NCBI RefSeq assembly: GCF_964253025.1
Contig: NZ_CAXUQC020000001.1
Location: 4,216,001-4,280,000 of the forward strand
Source: Rhizobacter sp964253025
GTDB taxonomy: Bacteria > Pseudomonadota > Gammaproteobacteria > Burkholderiales > Burkholderiaceae_C
DNA length: 64,000 nt
Reading direction: 5' to 3'
How positions within the stretch are numbered: the first letter of the stretch is position 1; the number at the start of each line of letters is the position of its first letter. Positions 34,806-42,833 of this stretch are shown here, piece after piece. Made by a program: the position numbers and the translations under genes. The notes under the pieces were generated by a model that was not told where the DNA came from, ran no database searches, and saw only the letters and a program-made list of their open reading frames with translations.

Positions 34806-35699
34806 TCAGCGCCGCACCGGCAAGGCGTTCAGCGGAATCTTCAGGTAGGCCACGCCGTTGTCCTCGGCGGGAGGCATGTGCCCGGCACGGACGTTCACCT
34901 GGATGGAGGGCAGGATCAGGGTGGGCACGTCCAGGGTGGCGTCGCGCGCCTGCCGCATGGCGACGAAGCTTGCCTCGTCCACGCCGTCGTGCACGTGGAT
35001 GTTGTGCTGCCGTTGCGCGGCCACGGTGGTTTCCCAGCGCGGCTCGCGACCGGCCGGCGGGTAGTCATGGCACACGAAGATGCGGGTGTCGGTGGGCAGG
35101 TCGAGCAGGCGCCGCATCGACCGGTACAGGGTGTGCGCGTTGCCGCCCGGGAAGTCGGCGCGTGCCGTCCCTACATCGGGCATGAAGAGCGTGTCGCCCA
35201 CGAAGACGGCATCGGCCACCACATAGGCCATGTCCGCGGGTGTGTGCCCCGGCACCAGCAGCGCCATGGCCTCGATGCCGCCGATCATGAAACGCTCGCC
35301 GTCCTTGAAGAGATGGTCGAACTGGCTGCCGTCGGGCAAGAAGCCGCGCTCGAGGTTGAAGAGCTGCTGGAAGGTGGCCTGCACCTCGCGGATGTGCTCG
35401 CCGATCGCGATGCGCCCCCCGACGCGCTCCTGCAGGTGGCGCGCGCCGGAAAGGTGGTCGGCATGGGCATGCGTCTCGAGGATCCAGTCGACCGTCAGGC
35501 CCTGTTCGGCGAGGTGCGTCTGGATGCGGTCCACGCTGGCCGTGCCGGTGTGGCCGGACTTGAAGTCGAAGTCGAGCACTGGGTCGATCACCGCGGCGCG
35601 GGACGTCGACGGGTCGGCGACCACATAGGAGACGGTCCCGGTCCTCGGGTCGAAGAAGGCTTCGATGGTCGGAGCGCTCGGACGGGGGGACGGGGTCAT
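34806..35699 (-). CDS. MBL-fold metallo-hydrolase, persulfide dioxygenase-like (Blh)
   Basis: 297 residues, metallo-beta-lactamase fold with the metal motif THAHADH (HxHxDH, H77-H82), VPGHTPADMAY for the third His and FVCHDYPP for the last. The length and motifs are those of the Blh/ETHE1-related persulfide dioxygenases that occur next to BigR-type regulators. It would oxidise glutathione persulfide to sulfite and glutathione. The start at 35699 avoids the divergent palindrome; 12 more residues are open upstream. It is divergent from the ArsR-family gene that probably controls it. Confidence 0.88.
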   Translation of the reverse strand: MTPSPRPSAPTIEAFFDPRTGTVSYVVADPSTSRAAVIDPVLDFDFKSGHTGTASVDRIQTHLAEQGLTVDWILETHAHADHLSGARHLQERVGGRIAIGEHIREVQATFQQLFNLERGFLPDGSQFDHLFKDGERFMIGGIEAMALLVPGHTPADMAYVVADAVFVGDTLFMPDVGTARADFPGGNAHTLYRSMRRLLDLPTDTRIFVCHDYPPAGREPRWETTVAAQRQHNIHVHDGVDEASFVAMRQARDATLDVPTLILPSIQVNVRAGHMPPAEDNGVAYLKIPLNALPVRR

Positions 35700-35735
35700 G
35701 GTGGGTCTCCGGCTCATCAATCTATTGACTGACAT

Positions 35736-35751
35736 TATATGTGTTCATATA
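35736..35751. promoter_or_regulatory. Palindrome, candidate BigR/SqrR operator
   Basis: TATATG (35736-35741) and CATATA (35746-35751) form a perfect dyad with a 4-base spacer in an AT-rich island between the divergent metallo-hydrolase and ArsR-family genes. BigR-type repressors are known to bind AT-rich dyads in the same position. It lies 9 bp before the regulator ATG. Confidence 0.6.
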
Positions 35752-35760
35752 CTGAATGCA

Positions 35761-36087
35761 ATGGACACCCACTCTCTTCCTGAACTCATCGACCCCGAAG
35801 CCTTGCGCGCCGCGAGCACGCGCGCCGTGGCCGCACTGAAGGTGCTGGCGAACGAAGGGCGCTTGCTGCTGCTGTGTCAGCTGGCCCACGGCGAGGCCTC
35901 GGTCGGCGAGCTCGAGGCGCGCCTCGGCATCCACCAGCCCACCTTGTCGCAGCAGCTGGGCGTGCTGCGCAACGAGGGCGTGGTCGCCACCCGCCGCCAG
36001 GGCAAGAACATCTACTACAGCGTGTCCGACCCCGCACTGCTCGAGATCCTGGCCGTGCTGTACCGCCTCTATTGCCCGAAGGAGTGA
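35761..36087 (+). CDS. ArsR-family regulator, BigR/SqrR-like persulfide sensor
   Basis: 108 residues, winged helix ArsR fold with the recognition helix near IHQPTLSQQLGVLR (about 58-70). It has just two Cys, C39 (LLLLCQL) and C105 (LYRLYCPKE), at the positions used by BigR and SqrR to sense reactive sulfur through a di- or polysulfide bridge, and lacks the metal-binding CxC of ArsR. It should repress the divergent metallo-hydrolase and the YeeE pair downstream until persulfides appear. The start at 35761 removes 32 residues that read through the operator. Confidence 0.9.
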   Translation: MDTHSLPELIDPEALRAASTRAVAALKVLANEGRLLLLCQLAHGEASVGELEARLGIHQPTLSQQLGVLRNEGVVATRRQGKNIYYSVSDPALLEILAVLYRLYCPKE

Positions 36088-36090
36088 CAC

Positions 36091-36525
36091 GTGACGATCG
36101 ACTGGAATGCCTTCACTCCCTGGACCGCCCTCGCCGGCGGGGCCATCATCGGCCTCGCGGCGGCCATGTTCGTGTTGCTCAACGGGCGCATCGCCGGCGT
36201 GAGCGGTGTGCTGGGCGGCCTGCTCCGGCCGGCCCACCGCGACATCGCCTGGCGGGTCGCCTTCATCGCCGGACTGGTGGCCGCCCCGCTGCTGTTCCAG
36301 TTGTTCAACGCCTTGCCGGCCGCGCGCATCGAAGCGGGCAACGGCATGCTCGTGCTGGCCGGCTTGCTGGTGGGCATCGGCACGCGGTATGGGTCCGGCT
36401 GCACGAGCGGCCACGGGGTGTGCGGCATCTCCCGCCTGTCACCGCGATCCGTCGTAGCGACGGTGGTCTTCATCGCGGCCGGTGCCGCAACGGTGTTCGT
36501 GCTCCGGCACGTCCTTGGCTTGTGA
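36091..36525 (+). CDS. YeeE/YedE-family membrane protein (first half-protein)
   Basis: 144 residues with four transmembrane helices. The conserved Cys motif SGCTSGHGVCGISRLSPRS is that of YeeE/YedE (DUF395) proteins, which carry thiosulfate or other sulfur species through paired Cys residues. This is the N-terminal half of the full-length YeeE; the second half is encoded next. It begins 3 bp after the regulator gene, so both are probably under BigR control. Confidence 0.9.
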   Translation: MTIDWNAFTPWTALAGGAIIGLAAAMFVLLNGRIAGVSGVLGGLLRPAHRDIAWRVAFIAGLVAAPLLFQLFNALPAARIEAGNGMLVLAGLLVGIGTRYGSGCTSGHGVCGISRLSPRSVVATVVFIAAGAATVFVLRHVLGL

Positions 36526-36532
36526 GGTCTCC

Positions 36533-36970
36533 ATGATCACCTTGGCGTCTTTCCTCTCCGGCCTGGTCTTCGGGATCGGCCTGCTGCTCTCCGGCATGGT
36601 CGACCCGGTGAAGGTCCAGGGCTTCCTCGACCTCGCCGGGCCATGGGACCCGTCCCTCGCGTTCGTGATGGCAGGCGCCATCGCGGTCGGGCTGGTCGCC
36701 TTCACCCTGGCGCGCGGCCGCACCGCGTCGGTGCTCGGTGCCGAGATGCGCCTGCCCACCGCGCGGGACGTGGATCGGCGGCTCATCGGCGGCAGCCTGG
36801 TGTTCGGCATCGGCTGGGGTCTGGCGGGCGTGTGCCCCGGTCCGGGCCTGGTGGCCCTGGGGATGGGACAGGGCAAGGCCGTGGTCTTCGTGGCCGCGAT
36901 GCTGGCCGGCATGGCCGCGTTCGAAGGGTTCGAGCGGCGGGGCCGGCTGGCCGCGCCGGGCGCAGTCTGA
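36533..36970 (+). CDS. YeeE/YedE-family membrane protein (second half-protein)
   Basis: 145 residues, four transmembrane helices, with the second-half motifs GLLLSGMVDPVKVQGFLD and GWGLAGVCPGPGLVALG (conserved Cys). Together with the preceding gene it makes a split YeeE-type sulfur transporter of the PmpA/PmpB kind. It starts 7 bp after the first half. The substrate is inferred from the persulfide-related neighbours. Confidence 0.9.
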   Translation: MITLASFLSGLVFGIGLLLSGMVDPVKVQGFLDLAGPWDPSLAFVMAGAIAVGLVAFTLARGRTASVLGAEMRLPTARDVDRRLIGGSLVFGIGWGLAGVCPGPGLVALGMGQGKAVVFVAAMLAGMAAFEGFERRGRLAAPGAV

Positions 36971-36978
36971 GTCGGCGC

Positions 36979-37626
36979 ATGGACGCACTGGCCTGGATCT
37001 TCGCCGCCGCCACGGTGGCCGTGCTCGTCGCGTACGAGGTCTCGCTGGCCATCGCGCAGCGTCGACGCCCGAACGAAATGGCCCGCTCGGCCCATGCCAC
37101 GCTGCGCGAGGACTGGTTCGCCGCCATCTCGGCCCACCCGGGCACGGAGGTGCTGGCCGTGCAGACGCTGCGCAACTCGCTGATGTCGGCCACCATGACG
37201 GCGTCCACCGCCGTCCTCGCCCTGATGGGCACCGTGTCACTGGCCGCCCCCTCGCTGCACGCCAGCTTTTCAGCGGGCGGCATGGGGCTGCGCTTCACGC
37301 CGCGCCTCGCCATGGAGCTGATCCTGCTGGCCTTGCTGTTCGCCTCGCTGGTGTCCTCCGTGATGGCGGTGCGCTACTTCAACCACGCGGGCTTCGTCGG
37401 CGGAATGCCTGTGGGATCCGAGGCGCGGCGCCGCTGGTTCAGCGCCGGATCCGCCTACGTGCGCCGGGCCGGCATCCTCTACGCCTGGGGGCTGAGGCAA
37501 TTGATCCTGGTGGTCCCGATCGTCGCCTTCATCCTGTACCCCGCGGCAGGTCCCGTCGCGGCCATCGCCGTGGCGTGGGTGCTGCGCGGATTCGACCGCC
37601 TGCCGCGCGGATCGGCCGACCCCTGA
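36979..37626 (+). CDS. DUF599 family membrane protein
   Basis: 215 residues with four hydrophobic segments (about 2-22, 68-90, 114-135, 173-200). The spacing and motifs (LAVQTLRNSLMSATMTASTAVLALMG, MAVRYFNHAGF, RGFDRLPRG) are those of the DUF599 family; function unknown. It begins 8 bp after the YeeE pair but may not belong to the sulfur group functionally. Confidence 0.82.
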   Translation: MDALAWIFAAATVAVLVAYEVSLAIAQRRRPNEMARSAHATLREDWFAAISAHPGTEVLAVQTLRNSLMSATMTASTAVLALMGTVSLAAPSLHASFSAGGMGLRFTPRLAMELILLALLFASLVSSVMAVRYFNHAGFVGGMPVGSEARRRWFSAGSAYVRRAGILYAWGLRQLILVVPIVAFILYPAAGPVAAIAVAWVLRGFDRLPRGSADP

Positions 37627-37736
37627 ACCCGCACCGGGTGGCGGGGGCGGGGCGGGGCTTTGGCACAATGCCCCGAACCCGGGCCCCCCGCATGACCCTG
37701 ACCGCCACCCTGCCGTCCACCGAAACATCCACCGCC

Positions 37737-38666
37737 ATGGGCCGCCGCATGCTGGCGCGAGCCGCCACGCTGTGCGCCGCCCTCGTGCTCGCGGCCTGCG
37801 CCTCGGGGCCCGACAAGTCGCGCGATGGGGTCGAAGCCCGACCGCCCAGCGGGCTGTCGCAGGTGCCGGACGCCGAACCGCGCATCGAGCCGATCCGCCC
37901 GGGCGGCCCGAACAAGCCCTACGAGGTGCTCGGCAAGGACTACGTGCCCCTGCGCGAGGACACCCGCTTCACCGAACGGGGGCTGGCCTCGTGGTACGGC
38001 AAGAAGTTCCATGGCCGCCGGACCGCCAGCGGGGAGGTCTACAACATGTACGCCATGACGGCCGCGCACAAGACCATGCCGATCCCGAGCTATGCCAGGG
38101 TGCGCAACCCGGCCAACGGCCGCGAGATCATCGTGCGCGTGAACGACCGCGGGCCGTTCCACCGCGGCCGCGTGATCGACCTGAGCTACACCGCGGCCAT
38201 GCGCCTCGGAGTGCACAACGGGATCGCACCCGTCGAGGTCGAACGCATCACGCACGAGGACATCCGTACCGGCGCGTGGCGTCGCAACGGCAGTGCACCG
38301 GACGACGCAACCGCGAGCGCGGGCACTCCGGCGCCAGCACCGCCCAGAGCAACGGGCGGCGAGGCAGCACCGGAGATCGCACCCACCGCAGCACCAGCGC
38401 CGTCCGAGCGCGCCGATACGGCCGCCGCCCAGGGCTACTGGATCCAGCTCGGGGCGTTCCGCCAGCGCGAGGGCGCCGTGCAGTTCCAGCAACGCGTCGC
38501 GACGGAACTGGAATGGTTGTCGCCTTTGCTTGCCGTGTTCAGCGAACCGACGCTGTTTCGCCTCCAGGCCGGCCCTTACCCGAGCCGAGGTGAAGCTGCC
38601 AGCGCCGCGGAGCGCGTTCGCGACGCGCTGCAGCTCGTGCCGGTCATCGTGGAGAAGCGGCGCTGA
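37737..38666 (+). CDS. rlpA: RlpA-like septal ring lytic transglycosylase lipoprotein
   Basis: 309 residues from the ATG at 37737. A lipoprotein signal ends in the lipobox LAAC with Cys 21. The double-psi beta-barrel catalytic domain is at about 80-180 (ASWYGKKFHGRRTASGEVYNM, RVNDRGPFHRGRVIDLS), followed by a Pro/Ala linker and a C-terminal SPOR domain (YWIQLGAFRQREGAVQF) that binds denuded peptidoglycan at the septum. Two further in-frame ATGs upstream (37668, 37692) would spoil the signal peptide, so they are not used. Confidence 0.93.
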   Translation: MGRRMLARAATLCAALVLAACASGPDKSRDGVEARPPSGLSQVPDAEPRIEPIRPGGPNKPYEVLGKDYVPLREDTRFTERGLASWYGKKFHGRRTASGEVYNMYAMTAAHKTMPIPSYARVRNPANGREIIVRVNDRGPFHRGRVIDLSYTAAMRLGVHNGIAPVEVERITHEDIRTGAWRRNGSAPDDATASAGTPAPAPPRATGGEAAPEIAPTAAPAPSERADTAAAQGYWIQLGAFRQREGAVQFQQRVATELEWLSPLLAVFSEPTLFRLQAGPYPSRGEAASAAERVRDALQLVPVIVEKRR

Positions 38667-38685
38667 GCGGTTGCACCCAGGGACC

Positions 38686-38707
38686 CCGGGCCCGTCCGGC
38701 CCGGTTT
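38686..38707 (+). terminator. Possible terminator after rlpA
   Basis: CCGGGCC (38686-38692) and GGCCCGG (38698-38704) form a 7-base all-GC stem followed by only TTT. It lies between the convergent rlpA and FHA genes. The short T-run makes it weak. Confidence 0.4.
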
Positions 38708-38717
38708 GGGTGAGCCG

Positions 38718-39731
38718 TCACTTGCCCGACTCGACCTCCGCCTCGGCCTCACCGTCCTCGTCATCCGGGTCGGTGGGCTCGGCGGCCTTCTCATCGAGGG
38801 CCTTCTCGAACGGCGCCAGACGCTCGACGAACGCGTCCGCCGATACGCCGTCGGCCACGCGGAACACCGGCGGATACAAGGCGGTCATGTAGAGCTCGCT
38901 GGCGAGGCTCTCATGGTCCTGCCAGTGACGCCAGGCGCCCACCGCCAGGCCCATGATCAGCGCACCGACCGCGAACCCGCGCGTGAAGCGGTGCCGGTGC
39001 GGCTCGACGGCCTGCAGGTGCAGGTAGAGCGCCAAGGCGGCGATCGCCATCTCGGGGATGTAGTCGTAGGCCGTGAGCCAGTCCCACGACATCGCGAATC
39101 CCAGCAGCGATGCGACGAAGCCCAGCAGTTCGAGCGCCAGCAGGGCCGTCAGCATCACCCTCAGGTGCCAGCCGAAGTGGCCGCGCCGCGTGAACAGCTT
39201 CGACAACAGCGTCCAGGCGCCGCACCACACGAGCACGATGGCCGCGAGCATCATGCCGTTGGACGCCAGGGTGCGCGGCAGCAGTTCCGGGTCGGTGGCG
39301 AGGTAGGTGGTGAAGCCCACCGAGAGCAGATTCAGCAGCACCAGCCACAGCAGCACGCTCGGGCTCTGCGCAAAGACGCGCGAGGCCGTGAGCGCCTTCT
39401 CGGGCGACAGCGTGTGCTCCGCGAGCCGCAGGTTGAGCTGCGTTCTGCCAGCCGTGATGTCGGCGGGCCGGGCGCCCACGTGCCAGCGTTCGCCCGCGGC
39501 GAGCCGCTGCGCGCCCACGGTCACGCCATTCACCGTGTCGCCCACCGCGACGAATACGCCGTGGTCCTCGTTCGCATCGACGGTGAAGTGGAACGCCGCG
39601 ACATGGGGATCGTCGAGCACGATGTCGTTGTCGAGCGAACGGCCCACGCGCACGGGCCAGGCCTGCACCTTGTGGCTCTGCCGGACGCTGCCGTCCCGGT
39701 CGAGCGTCTCGATCAGCGCGAGCGTGCCCAT
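38718..39731 (-). CDS. FHA-domain membrane protein
   Basis: 337 residues. The N-terminal FHA domain (about 25-95, VGRSLDNDIVLDDPHVAAFH with the Gly-Arg-Ser and the following His) binds phosphothreonine. Five or so transmembrane helices follow (about 123-320) and the C-terminus ends in a short acidic tail (PTDPDDEDGEAEAEVE). It should place phosphopeptide binding at the cytoplasmic face of the inner membrane. Its start codon lies inside the 3' end of the upstream S1C protease gene (19 bp overlap), so both are co-expressed. No Ser/Thr kinase gene is in the window. Confidence 0.88.
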   Translation of the reverse strand: MGTLALIETLDRDGSVRQSHKVQAWPVRVGRSLDNDIVLDDPHVAAFHFTVDANEDHGVFVAVGDTVNGVTVGAQRLAAGERWHVGARPADITAGRTQLNLRLAEHTLSPEKALTASRVFAQSPSVLLWLVLLNLLSVGFTTYLATDPELLPRTLASNGMMLAAIVLVWCGAWTLLSKLFTRRGHFGWHLRVMLTALLALELLGFVASLLGFAMSWDWLTAYDYIPEMAIAALALYLHLQAVEPHRHRFTRGFAVGALIMGLAVGAWRHWQDHESLASELYMTALYPPVFRVADGVSADAFVERLAPFEKALDEKAAEPTDPDDEDGEAEAEVESGK

Positions 39732-41068
39732 CCGTAGGCCTCCAGGTAATGTCGGGTGAGGCGCATGGCGTTCGAATAGCTCACGCCCTGCATGTCGAAG
39801 CGGCCTTGTACGCCCGATGCCGGCTGGTCGAGCGTGGCCACGAGTACCGAGGCGTCATACAGCTTGGGCACCTTCTTGTAGGCGCGCAGACAGACGACGA
39901 CCCGCAGCGGCAGCCCGTTGCGATCGACGTAGTCCTCGTGACAGCGGGGCTTGGTCTGGTGCTCGGACGACAGGCGACGAAAGCTCTCGTTCTCGAAGCT
40001 CGCGCTGTAGCGCTGGGCGAAGCGCATGGCGCCCAGCTTGCGGCCGTCGTAGCTCTCATGGCCGGTGCGCAAGGCGCCGGTGGTGAATTCGCCCACGAAG
40101 ATTCGGGTGTCCATGGCGCAGTCCGAGCGCTCGAAATCGAGCCCGCCGGTCTGCGAGGTCTGGCTCGTGCCCCAGCAACGCATGAACCGGTCGACTGGCA
40201 CAGGCACCGAATACCGCGCATGCGTGGCGGGCTTGAAGCCTTGCTGGACGAAGCGATCGGTGAGCACCTCCTGGTGCGCCGTGAGCTGCTGGGCGACCAC
40301 CGGCCACACGCTGGCCTTGATGGGTTCCGCCGCGCGGCCCCGCTTGATGAGCGCCACCGCGAACTCCGCAGGAACGAGGAAGCTGACCTGTTCGCCGTCG
40401 ACCCGGCGCGCCACGTTGATGCCGATCACGCGGCCTTCCTGATCCAGGGCAGGGCCGCCACTCATGCCGCCGCTGAGCGAGCCGGCGAAGAAGATCTGCG
40501 GGTAGAAGCTGCGCTCGACCAACCCGTTGTAGTTGCCTTCGATGACGGCGAAGCCGACGTCGAGCGGGTTGCCGAGCGAGTACATGCGCTCCCCTTGACC
40601 CAGGGGTTGGCCCGGTGGCCGGAAACTCAATGCCTCGAAGGGCTGCTCCCGGGGAGCCGCCTTCAACAAAGCAAGGTCGTGCAGCACGTCGATCATCAGC
40701 AGCTGCACCGGGGCCTCTTTGCCGTCTGCGGTGACGTAGACCAGGTCGTGCCGTTCGGGGTGAAGGGCCGCCTCGCTGACCACGTGGTAGTTGGTGACGA
40801 TGTGCCCATCGGTGCTGACCACGAACCCCGAGCCCACCGAGGTCTGGCTCGCCTGGCCCTTGAGCACCGTGCGGATCTGCACCAGCTGGGAACGGGCCTG
40901 CTCGTACACCTTGCGCGCCGAGAGCGACACCGGCGGCAGCACCGCCGAGGCCGCGGCCGCGGGGGCCGGCGGGGGCACGGGGGGCGGCACGGACTGGGCC
41001 GCCCCGGGGGTCGCGACAGTCAATCCGGCGACGAGCACCAGGACACTCCACCCGCGGGAATCATTCAT
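39713..41068 (-). CDS. Trypsin-like (S1C, DegP-type) serine protease without PDZ
   Basis: 451 residues. An N-terminal signal peptide (cleavage likely near GAAQS, 22-26) and a Pro/Ala linker lead to the protease domain with His (HIVTNYHVV, H95), Asp (LHDLALLKA, D131) and Ser (SLSGGMSGGPAL, S203). The family usually has PDZ domains after the protease; here the 230-residue C-terminal part has no PDZ pattern and contains several Cys (possible disulfides). The start at 41068 is preferred over 41077 because the signal peptide begins right after it. It overlaps the FHA gene by 19 bp. Confidence 0.9.
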   Translation of the reverse strand: MNDSRGWSVLVLVAGLTVATPGAAQSVPPPVPPPAPAAAASAVLPPVSLSARKVYEQARSQLVQIRTVLKGQASQTSVGSGFVVSTDGHIVTNYHVVSEAALHPERHDLVYVTADGKEAPVQLLMIDVLHDLALLKAAPREQPFEALSFRPPGQPLGQGERMYSLGNPLDVGFAVIEGNYNGLVERSFYPQIFFAGSLSGGMSGGPALDQEGRVIGINVARRVDGEQVSFLVPAEFAVALIKRGRAAEPIKASVWPVVAQQLTAHQEVLTDRFVQQGFKPATHARYSVPVPVDRFMRCWGTSQTSQTGGLDFERSDCAMDTRIFVGEFTTGALRTGHESYDGRKLGAMRFAQRYSASFENESFRRLSSEHQTKPRCHEDYVDRNGLPLRVVVCLRAYKKVPKLYDASVLVATLDQPASGVQGRFDMQGVSYSNAMRLTRHYLEAYGWARSR

Positions 41069-41163
41069 GCAGCCCATTCTAGGGCGGCCCGGCCAGCCGT
41101 TGCACGTGCCACGGCGCTATGCTGGCAAGCAGGGCCCTCTGCGACCCATGCGAAGGAGATCCG

Positions 41164-41577
41164 ATGCTGCGCCCTGACATGACCCCCGCCCACTTCGACA
41201 CCCTTCAGGGCGATCACCTGCCCGGCCGGTTCGGCCTCAAGGTCACGGCGATCGAGGAAGGCCGGCTGTGCGGCGAGCTGCAAGTCCAGCCCTGGATGCT
41301 TGCGCCCAACGGCTTCCTGCACGCGGCCAGCGTCATCCTGCTGGCCGACAGCTGCGCGGGCTACGCCACCATCGCGCACCTGCCGGCAGGCGCACGCAAT
41401 TTCACCACCATCGAGCTGAAGAGCAACTTCCTGGGCACGGCGCGCGACGGAAGACTCCACTGTGAAGCGGTGGCCGAGCACCTCGGGCGCACGACCCAGG
41501 TGTGGTCCGCCACCGTGCGCGGTGCGGACGATCGAAAGGTGGCGCTCTTTCGCTGCACGCAGATGATCCTCGCTTGA
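41164..41577 (+). CDS. PaaI-type hotdog-fold thioesterase
   Basis: 137 residues, hotdog fold. The motif WMLAPNGFLHAASVILLADSCAGYATI (Asn-Gly...His, then Asp) is the catalytic region of PaaI/YbgC-like acyl-CoA thioesterases, and the C-terminus ends in VALFRCTQMIL. The acyl substrate is unknown. A strong ribosome-binding site (GAAGGAG) ends a few bases before the ATG at 41164, which decides the start against an upstream ATG at 41119. Confidence 0.92.
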   Translation: MLRPDMTPAHFDTLQGDHLPGRFGLKVTAIEEGRLCGELQVQPWMLAPNGFLHAASVILLADSCAGYATIAHLPAGARNFTTIELKSNFLGTARDGRLHCEAVAEHLGRTTQVWSATVRGADDRKVALFRCTQMILA

Positions 41578-41735
41578 GGGCGCGGGTTGGGCGACGCACG
41601 CGCCGGCCCGGTCGATGGGGCACTGCCCAACGCCGTCTGAGCGGGCCAGGGCGGCATTGCGTCTGCCACCCCGTTCTTGCCTGGGCCAAGGTCCGGAGCG
41701 ACCCCTCGCGCGCCGATGAACGCGAGCTGCCGAAC

Positions 41736-41762
41736 AAAAAAAAGCCGCCCGGCAAGGGCGGC
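41736..41762 (-). terminator. Rho-independent terminator for a leftward transcript
   Basis: Arms GCCGCCC (41744-41750) and GGGCGGC (41756-41762) close on a 5-base loop. On the plus strand the stem is preceded by a run of eight A (41736-41743), which is a U-run for a minus-strand transcript. No protein gene ends here on that strand. On the plus side there is no T-run. Confidence 0.7.
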
Positions 41763-42000
41763 TTCAAGTCCGGTTGGACGTCGTTGGAACGTTGCGGTCT
41801 ATCGCCCTTGTGGATGCGTTGTGGTTGTAGTGGGCAAGGCGGGCGATTCGACCTTTGAGGCATGGCCTCGCGAGACCCGTGTGACAGCTCGAAGGGGACT
41901 TTAGGGGGGTACCTCCGAGGAGACCATCCCTAGGAGGTAGGACGAAATCCGGCGGATTCTTCGCCGGCGCATCCAAAAACGCTTGATGCGACAACGAGTT
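41738..42000 (-). ncRNA. Candidate structured non-coding RNA (leftward)
   Basis: The 518 bp between the thioesterase and UPF0149 genes hold no convincing ORF but several stem-loops in a row: CGCATC/GATGCG (41968-41973 with 41985-41990), CCGGCG/CGCCGG (41949-41954 with 41962-41967), and TACCTCC/GGAGGTA (41910-41916 with 41933-41939, extendable past one mismatch). Read leftward, they end at a textbook terminator (GCCGCCC/GGGCGGC then eight T). No coding gene on the minus strand lies upstream to need that terminator, which suggests a small RNA. No known RNA family was recognised and the 5' end is not defined. Confidence 0.35.
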
Positions 42001-42052
42001 GGGTGAACCGATGCCATGCCGCAAGAGCTCGCACCTCCCCCGCACGGGGACA

Positions 42053-42084
42053 CCCCCTTTTGGGGGATGCGCCTGCTTCGGCGC
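42053..42084. repeat. Tandem small hairpins upstream of the UPF0149 gene
   Basis: CCCCC-TTTT-GGGGG (42053-42066) and GCGCC/GGCGC (42069-42073 with 42080-42084) stand one after the other, immediately before a -10-like GACAAT (42085-42090). They resemble the dispersed GC-rich intergenic hairpins common in Burkholderiales, but only this copy is in the window. Confidence 0.4.
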
Positions 42085-42095
42085 GACAATCGCGC

Positions 42096-42833
42096 ATGGC
42101 CCCTTCTCATGCCCGCCCCCCGTCTGCGCCGTCGCCCCGTCCCGTGCCGCCTCCCCTGAGCGAGCGCGAGATCGACGAACTGCAGTCCCTGCTTGACCGC
42201 GTGCCGGCACCGCTGGAACCGCTGGACGTCACCATGCTCGACGGCTTTCTCTGCGGTGTGCTGCTGCAGCCGCAACGGGTGGCCGAGGCGCAGTGGCTGC
42301 CCTTTGTCACCGACATCGACCAGGGTCGCCCGGTGCCCGGTCGGTTCGATGCGCCCCGCCTGCGTCAACTGGTTTTGCGTCGGCATGGCGAGCTCAATGC
42401 GGCCATCGTCTCGCGTCAGTGGTTCGATCCCTGGGTGTTCGAACTCGACGAGGCGCCGGGCGCGGCGCAAGAGAACGACGGCTTCGCCGACGAGGACGAA
42501 GCACCGCCCGAGGTGGATGCCGTCTACCCGTGGGTGGCGGGCTTCGCCGCTGCCGTGGACCGGTTTGCAGGCTTGATGCAGCTCGACGAACAGAAGCTCA
42601 CCGAACCGCTCGCGCTGTTGTTCCAGCACCTGGCGCCGGACGACCTCGAGGACGCGGACGACCTGCTGGCGGAGATCGAAACCATGGAGCCGCCCGCGGA
42701 CCTCACCGAGGCGGTCGAAACGCTGGTGCGCGCCACGCTGCTGCTGGCCGACGTGAGCCGACCGGTGCAGGCGGCTGCCGCGCCGAGAAGCCCCCGCCCG
42801 CCGGTCAGGCGCGGTCCGCCGCCGCGCCGCTGA
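42096..42833 (+). CDS. UPF0149 (YecA/YgfB-like) protein without SEC-C
   Basis: 245 residues. The core LSEREIDELQSLLDRVPAPLEPLDVTMLDGFLCGVLLQP is the UPF0149 signature, and the later YPWVAGFAAAVDRFAGLM matches too. Unlike its paralogue at 50274-51035 it ends in a Pro/Arg-rich tail instead of the zinc-binding SEC-C motif. Function is unknown. GACAAT ends five bases before the ATG, so a leaderless transcript is possible; an earlier start at 42003 would add 31 residues through the hairpins. Its 3' end overlaps the convergent Hsp70-like gene by 29 bp. Confidence 0.85.
   Translation: MAPSHARPPSAPSPRPVPPPLSEREIDELQSLLDRVPAPLEPLDVTMLDGFLCGVLLQPQRVAEAQWLPFVTDIDQGRPVPGRFDAPRLRQLVLRRHGELNAAIVSRQWFDPWVFELDEAPGAAQENDGFADEDEAPPEVDAVYPWVAGFAAAVDRFAGLMQLDEQKLTEPLALLFQHLAPDDLEDADDLLAEIETMEPPADLTEAVETLVRATLLLADVSRPVQAAAAPRSPRPPVRRGPPPRR

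Noticed and set aside
41880..41970. Fluoride or other known riboswitch in the non-coding stretch
   Set aside because: Some short similarity (GGGATGG) on the minus strand, but the conserved core and pseudoknot bases are missing, and no matching gene is downstream.
41764..42210. 148-residue minus-strand ORF
   Set aside because: Runs through the hairpins and into the UPF0149 gene; no domain, and composition unlike coding neighbours.
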